64,000 bases of DNA from Pseudomonas sp. PA15(2017) (lineage in GTDB: Bacteria > Pseudomonadota > Gammaproteobacteria > Pseudomonadales > Pseudomonadaceae). The position numbers were made by a program, and so were the translations under genes. Below are positions 60,186 through 64,000 of this stretch, piece by piece. The stretch's first letter is position 1; each line of letters starts with the position of its first letter. The notes under the pieces were generated by a model. It did not search any database. It was not told where the DNA came from and worked only from the letters and a program-made list of their open reading frames with translations. The DNA lies in assembly GCF_001945395.1 (NCBI RefSeq), contig NZ_MSXV01000058.1:312317-376316 (forward strand), in the 5' to 3' direction.

Positions 60186-61184
60186 ATGGATCCGCGAAGT
60201 GAAGTGCTGCTGCGTCAGGCCGAGCTATTCGGTGGCCCCACCTTGCTCGCGGGTCTGCCGGCCGATGACCTGCTAGGGCAACTGCCCCAGGCTGCGGGCT
60301 GGAGCTGGCATGCAGGCGACCAGGCGATGCTCGACGCGCGCTTCGTCGGGCGCAGCACCTTTGGCGTCACGCCGCCGGCTGCCACGCTGGAGACGGCGGT
60401 GCTGTTCCTGCCCAAATCCCGCGAGCTGACGGCTTACCTGCTCGACGCCCTCGCCGCCCGCCTGCCCGGCAAGCTGCTGTATCTAGTGGGCGAAAAGCGC
60501 GCCGGCGTCGAGCGAGCCGCCAAGCAGATGGCGGCCTACGGCACGCCGCGCAAGCTCGACAGCGCACGCCATTGCCAGCTGTGGCAGGTGCGCGTGGATC
60601 AGGCGCCGGCTGAACCTGATCTCGCCTCATTGGCACAGCGCTACAGCCTGCCACTCGCCGATGGTTCACTCGACGTCGTCACCCTGCCCGGCGTCTTCAG
60701 CCATGGCCGGCTGGATATCGGCAGCGCACTGCTGCTGGAGCATCTGGATCAACTGCCAGACGGCCACCTACTCGATTTCGGCTGCGGCGCCGGCGTGCTC
60801 GGGGCGGTGCTCAAACGTCGTTATCCAGACAGCCACGTCACCATGCTGGATGTCGATGCATTCGCCGTTGCCAGCAGCCGCCTGACCCTGGCTGCCAATG
60901 GCCTGCAGGCCGATGTCATCAGCGGTGACGGCATTGCCGCTGCGCCCGCGCAGCTGAGCGCCATTCTCAGCAACCCGCCTTTTCACCAGGGCGTGCACAC
61001 CCATTATCAGGCCAGTGAAGACCTGCTACGTCAGGCTTCCCGGCACCTGCGCAAGGGCGGGCAGATTCGCCTGGTGGCCAACCGTTTCCTCAAGTATCCA
61101 CCGCTGATCGAACAACATATCGGCGTCTGCCTCACCCTGGCCGACGCCGATGGCTTCCGCATCTACCAGGCCACCAGCCGATAA
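60186..61184 (+). CDS. rsmC: 16S rRNA m2G1207 methyltransferase
   Basis: A 332-residue two-domain SAM enzyme. The N-terminal half is a degenerate methyltransferase domain (MDPRSEVLLRQAELFGG); the C-terminal half is active, with motif I LDFGCGAGVLGAVL and the N2-methylase motif NPPFHQG. Length and both motifs fit RsmC. The ATG at 60186 is the only one with a reasonable site. Confidence 0.94.
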   Translation: MDPRSEVLLRQAELFGGPTLLAGLPADDLLGQLPQAAGWSWHAGDQAMLDARFVGRSTFGVTPPAATLETAVLFLPKSRELTAYLLDALAARLPGKLLYLVGEKRAGVERAAKQMAAYGTPRKLDSARHCQLWQVRVDQAPAEPDLASLAQRYSLPLADGSLDVVTLPGVFSHGRLDIGSALLLEHLDQLPDGHLLDFGCGAGVLGAVLKRRYPDSHVTMLDVDAFAVASSRLTLAANGLQADVISGDGIAAAPAQLSAILSNPPFHQGVHTHYQASEDLLRQASRHLRKGGQIRLVANRFLKYPPLIEQHIGVCLTLADADGFRIYQATSR

Positions 61185-61243
61185 CGGAGCCTGCCTGCGG
61201 CACAGCGGCGCAGGCCTTGCCCAGCAAGCTCGGTTTGGGCAGA

Positions 61244-61335
61244 ATGCGCGCGTCCTAGGGGAGTAGTCTCCCGCGAGCGCCCGCTCGCCCGGCATGCATC
61301 AACATACTTGGTCGACAGACCATGGTGCGTGCGAC
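61244..61335 (+). promoter_or_regulatory. yybP-ykoY manganese riboswitch aptamer
   Basis: Contains the conserved AGGGGAGTAG (61257-61266) and GCATGCATCAACATACTTGG (61292-61311), the two invariant loops that bind Mn2+ in this class. A wobble-rich closing stem joins about 61245-61253 and 61326-61333. It precedes the UPF0016 exporter gene, a known target class. Confidence 0.92.
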
Positions 61336-61338
61336 CCA

Positions 61339-61470
61339 AGATCCGCCCAGACGGATCTGCGCCGTTCGGCTCGAACGCCGCGCAGGGTTTGACAAGACCT
61401 ATGACACGAACACCTTACCCGGGGCGGGGAGGCTGTACGTGTCATAGCCGTGTCTACCCGCCCCTTAGGA
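61339..61470 (+). promoter_or_regulatory. Putative expression platform of the Mn2+ riboswitch
   Basis: Between aptamer and gene lies a hairpin AGATCCG-CCCAGA-CGGATCT (61339-61358), then TATGACACG (61400-61408) that is a perfect complement of CGTGTCATA (61438-61446), and GGGGCGGG (61421-61428) paired with CCCGCCCC (61457-61464). The last arm touches the TTAGGA ribosome site, so alternative pairing could block or free it. No clear T-tract, so translational control is more likely. Confidence 0.55.
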
Positions 61471-61476
61471 AGCCTG

Positions 61477-62067
61477 ATGCTGGAATCTCTTTTCGTTCCC
61501 ACCCTGATCGTTGCCCTGGCGGAAATCGGCGATAAGACGCAGCTGCTCGCCCTGTTGCTGGCCGCTCGCTTTCGCAGGCCCTGGCCGATCATCTGGGGCA
61601 TGGTGGTCGCCACGCTCGCCAACCACCTGGCCGCCGGTGCGGTGGGCAACTGGGTGGCGGGCCTGCTCTCGCCGGCACTGCTGAGCTGGATCCTGGCGGC
61701 GTCCTTCGTCGCCGTGGCGCTATGGACGCTGATCCCGGACAAGCTCGACGATGACGAAAGCTCCAGCCTCAAACGCTATGGGCCGTTCCTGACCACGCTG
61801 ATCGCCTTCTTCCTGGCCGAGATGGGTGACAAGACCCAGGTGGCGACAGTGATGCTCGCCGCCCAGTACCCGCACTTCATCATGGTGGTGCTCGGCACCA
61901 CGCTGGGCATGCTGATTGCCAACGTGCCGGTGGTGCTGGCCGGCAACTTCGCCGCCGACCGCCTGCCGCTCACCCTGATTCGCCGGCTCGCCGCCATCGC
62001 CTTCGCCGCGCTGGCGGTCTATGCGGCCTATCAGGCCATGCTGTTGAGCGGATTTCTGAACGGCTGA
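61477..62067 (+). CDS. UPF0016/GDT1-family Mn2+ exporter
   Basis: A 196-residue membrane protein of the TMEM165/GDT1 (MneA-like) family with six helices in two halves. The signature E-x-G-D-K-T appears twice: ALAEIGDKTQLLAL near residue 15 and LAEMGDKTQVATVML near residue 120. Members export Mn2+ or Ca2+; the yybP-ykoY switch upstream makes Mn2+ efflux likely. Start at 61477 with TTAGGA. Confidence 0.93.
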   Translation: MLESLFVPTLIVALAEIGDKTQLLALLLAARFRRPWPIIWGMVVATLANHLAAGAVGNWVAGLLSPALLSWILAASFVAVALWTLIPDKLDDDESSSLKRYGPFLTTLIAFFLAEMGDKTQVATVMLAAQYPHFIMVVLGTTLGMLIANVPVVLAGNFAADRLPLTLIRRLAAIAFAALAVYAAYQAMLLSGFLNG

Positions 62068-62175
62068 TCGCTTGTGACAGGGCCAACGCAGAGCACGGCG
62101 TTGGCCTCGGGCAACGCGGCTGACCCGCTACCCAGCTGATGCACGCGCCCTGGCAGCAGGTCATCGCTCCCGTGA

Positions 62176-62994
62176 TCAGCCTTTGCCGGCTTGCTGATAC
62201 AGCGGCATGACCTTCGGAATGGCAGCCTGCAGGGAGGCGATGCGGCTCGACGAGGACGGGTGCGTGCTCATGAACTGTGGCGGCTCTCCTTCGCTGGCCT
62301 TGGCCATTTTCTCCCACAGGCTGATCGCTGCGTTGGGGTTGTAGCCGGCACGGGCAGCGAGTTCGATGCCGATCAGGTCAGCTTCGTTTTCGTTGCTGCG
62401 GCTGTTGGGCAGTGTCATGCCATAGTTCACCGCTGCATCGGCCAGCGCCATCTGGTCCGAACTCACACCCAGCAAGGCAGCAGCACCCTGCTTGGCCAGG
62501 TTCACGCCGTAGGCCTTGGACATCGCCTCGCGGCCATGCTCACGCAGGGCGTGAGCGATCTCGTGGCCCATGACTGCGGCGATTTCATCGTCGGTAAGCT
62601 CCAGCTTCTCGATGATGCCGGTGTAGAAGATGATCTTGCCGCCAGGGCCGCAGTTGGCATTCAGCTCGGGGCTCCTGATCAGGTTTACCTCCCACTGCCA
62701 TTGAGCCGCATCCGGGCGAAACAGCGGAGCCTGCTTGATCAGGCGGTCGGCGACACGCTGCAGGCGCTTGGCCTCGGCGCTGTTCTTGTCCAGCGCGCCC
62801 TGGTTCGAGGCTTCCTGCAGCGTCTTCTGATAAGACTGGGCGTACATCTGGTTGACCTCATCGGTCGACAATGCGCTGAACATGTATTGCTTGCGCTCGA
62901 CGCCGACCGATCCACCACTGGTGGTGTTGACGGCTTGGCATCCTGCCAGCAGCAGAGCCGCAGTCAGCGTGGTAATGGACAACGACGGTTTCAT
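62176..62994 (-). CDS. M48-family lipoprotein metallopeptidase (LoiP/BepA-like)
   Basis: A 272-residue zinc protease anchored in the outer membrane. Lipobox LLAGC at about 19, then the M48 active site VMGHEIAHALREHGRE (near residues 142-157) with the third ligand in SNENEADLIGIELAA. The C-terminal FMSTHPSSSSRIASLQ is typical of the LoiP/YggG subgroup. It probably cleans up misfolded envelope proteins. Confidence 0.92.
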   Translation of the reverse strand: MKPSLSITTLTAALLLAGCQAVNTTSGGSVGVERKQYMFSALSTDEVNQMYAQSYQKTLQEASNQGALDKNSAEAKRLQRVADRLIKQAPLFRPDAAQWQWEVNLIRSPELNANCGPGGKIIFYTGIIEKLELTDDEIAAVMGHEIAHALREHGREAMSKAYGVNLAKQGAAALLGVSSDQMALADAAVNYGMTLPNSRSNENEADLIGIELAARAGYNPNAAISLWEKMAKASEGEPPQFMSTHPSSSSRIASLQAAIPKVMPLYQQAGKG

Positions 62995-63062
62995 GCTGGA
63001 TCTCCCTGGTAACTGTGCAAGGTATGCTAGGGGCTGCCCCTATTTCAGCGCAAGCCAAAGCC

Positions 63063-63680
63063 TCAGGCAGGCGTCAGACACTCCGGCCCGTCGAGCGTCG
63101 GGTCATTGACCAGATTGCTCAATACTCGTTCGCGCAGCGCTGTCGGCTTGGCGACAAGCAGCGTCTGCAGCTCCTCGAGTGGTGTGTCGGCGGCCAGCCA
63201 GCGTTGCCGCTGCTCGGCATCGAGAATCAATGGGCGGCGTAGCGTCGCGGCTGCCTGGGTGATCATGGCGGTGCTCAGGTAAACATGGCCCTCTACCGGA
63301 TAGGCTTCCCAGACCGCAGCGAAGTACAGCAGCGAATCTTCGCCACTCACCCAGTACGGCCGTTTGCGCGCCGCGCCGCGCCACTCATAGAAGCCGTTGG
63401 CAGGAATGAGGCAACGGCGCAGGCGAAACGCGTCGCGAAACATCGGCTGTTCGGCGAGGGTTTCGGCGCGGGCGTGGGCCGGGGTTTTCGACAGATCCTT
63501 CAGCCAGGCGGGAGTCAGCCCCCAGCGCGCCCGCGTCAGCGGCGGCGGCTCATGCTCGCTGCGCAGCACGAGTACCTGGGAGCCAGGCGCCAGATTCCAG
63601 TGCGGCTGCTGGTCAGCAGGAAAACCTGGCTGCGCCGCGAAGGCAGGCGTCCAGCGAAACAGCGCAAAGCGTCCACTCAT
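63063..63680 (-). CDS. YedK/HMCES-family (SRAP) paralog lacking catalytic residues
   Basis: A 205-residue SRAP-domain protein. Active members form a covalent link to abasic DNA through Cys2 and use Asn75, Glu105 and His160 (E. coli YedK). Here the N-terminus is MSGRFALFRW, so Cys2 is Ser; the Asn position is His69 in PAHARAET; the Glu is kept in NGFYEW (E99); and the His is Thr in ATLRRPLIL. The fold and many other residues are kept, so it may bind DNA but not crosslink. The ATG at 63680 is the only start that gives the family's R4. Confidence 0.9.
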   Translation of the reverse strand: MSGRFALFRWTPAFAAQPGFPADQQPHWNLAPGSQVLVLRSEHEPPPLTRARWGLTPAWLKDLSKTPAHARAETLAEQPMFRDAFRLRRCLIPANGFYEWRGAARKRPYWVSGEDSLLYFAAVWEAYPVEGHVYLSTAMITQAAATLRRPLILDAEQRQRWLAADTPLEELQTLLVAKPTALRERVLSNLVNDPTLDGPECLTPA

Positions 63681-63716
63681 GAAAGACTCATCAGGATGGG
63701 TGGGCGCACCCGCTGC

Positions 63717-63977
63717 TCAACACAGCAGCACGCCCTGAGGGGGATCCGGCTCGTCACCGGGTAGCGGTTGCGCGCCATTGTACTCGGCGATCAACCAGCG
63801 GGCGCGCTCGGCGTCGCCGTCTTCCACCAGCATGCCGAGCAGCCCGCACGCCGGCAGCTCGCCCACCGCGCCGGCCAGATGGGCGCCGACCAGATGCGCC
63901 TGGATGCCCTCGCTGGCGAGCATGGCCTTCAGCAACTCGCCTTCCATCAGGTTCTGGGGCTCGTAGACTCGTTTCAT
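63717..63977 (-). CDS. DUF2007 small protein
   Basis: A 86-residue protein of the DUF2007 type (MKRVYEPQNLMEGELLKAMLASEGI; LLGMLVEDGDAERARWLI). This fold is related to the signal-transduction PII-like group and binds no known ligand. The ATG at 63977 follows GGGGAGAA. Function unknown. Confidence 0.82.
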   Translation of the reverse strand: MKRVYEPQNLMEGELLKAMLASEGIQAHLVGAHLAGAVGELPACGLLGMLVEDGDAERARWLIAEYNGAQPLPGDEPDPPQGVLLC

Positions 63978-64000
63978 CAATCGTTCTCCCCGCGCACGTC

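Noticed and set aside
1..64000. CRISPR arrays, prophage, tRNA or rRNA genes
   Set aside because: I saw no regularly spaced direct repeats, integrase or capsid-like genes, no rRNA-like segments and no cloverleaf that I could support.

Overview
The window is a high-GC chromosomal segment from a Pseudomonas or very close relative. The main evidence is gene order I remember from P. aeruginosa PAO1: pdxH, an OmpA lipoprotein, an esterase, dinG and a chain of small conserved genes up to the acylase quiP; dcd-apbC-metG; an rnfB-like gene, nth and a PA3496-type small gene; gpx-slyD-ackA-pta-acyltransferase and an OmpA lipoprotein. These blocks lie at separate PAO1 loci, so the window is a rearranged mosaic of core Pseudomonas blocks. 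I see no prophage, transposase, CRISPR array, tRNA or rRNA.

Region by region. 1-4.7 kb: the N-terminal part of a GntP-family sugar-acid permease (cut by the window edge), a Tat-exported PLP enzyme resembling PvdN, a CdaR-type sugar-diacid regulator and pdxH. 4.7-19.8 kb: OmpA lipoprotein, SxxK serine hydrolase, a large exported GH50/agarase-like protein, DinG, CopD-like membrane protein, a collagen-like secreted protein, DUF1145, a second OmpA lipoprotein, two SEC-C zinc-motif proteins, a LEA14-like lipoprotein and the quorum-signal acylase QuiP. 19.8-30 kb: a nitrate assimilation island with an FAD electron-transfer subunit, nitrate reductase NasA, siroheme methyltransferase CobA, the NIT-ANTAR antiterminator NasR and a nitrate ABC importer (NrtABC).

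30-43 kb: dcd, a cold-shock gene, apbC/mrp, a third OmpA lipoprotein, metG, a DUF4349 lipoprotein, an orphan soluble RnfB-like ferredoxin, nth, trxB, cysZ, a GT4 glycosyltransferase and glutathione peroxidase. 43-51.6 kb: slyD, ackA-pta, an acyltransferase, a response-regulator/PAS/GGDEF diguanylate cyclase, a fourth OmpA lipoprotein and an MBL hydrolase. 51.7-58.4 kb: a lipid module of DUF1329 and DUF1302 envelope proteins, an AlkK-like acyl-CoA ligase and a thiolase. 58.4-64 kb: LysE exporter, 2-hydroxyacid dehydrogenase, rsmC, a manganese-riboswitch-controlled UPF0016/GDT1 exporter, an M48 lipoprotein protease, a degenerate YedK/HMCES paralog and a DUF2007 protein.

The most informative regulatory content is in the nitrate island. 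Both target operons start with a sigma-54 -24/-12 element followed by a leader in which a hexaloop hairpin with A at loop position 1 and G at position 4 overlaps the 5' arm of an intrinsic terminator. The matching ANTAR protein (NasR) is encoded between them. A palindromic NtrC-like site lies upstream of the first. A yybP-ykoY Mn2+ riboswitch precedes the UPF0016 gene. A dispersed element of about 200 bp with terminal inverted repeats and a REP-like core occurs in at least four intergenic places, once forming the last codons of the diguanylate cyclase gene. I did not find a clearly new multi-gene system; the strongest leads are the leader-RNA circuit, the dispersed element and the YedK paralog that has lost three of four catalytic residues.
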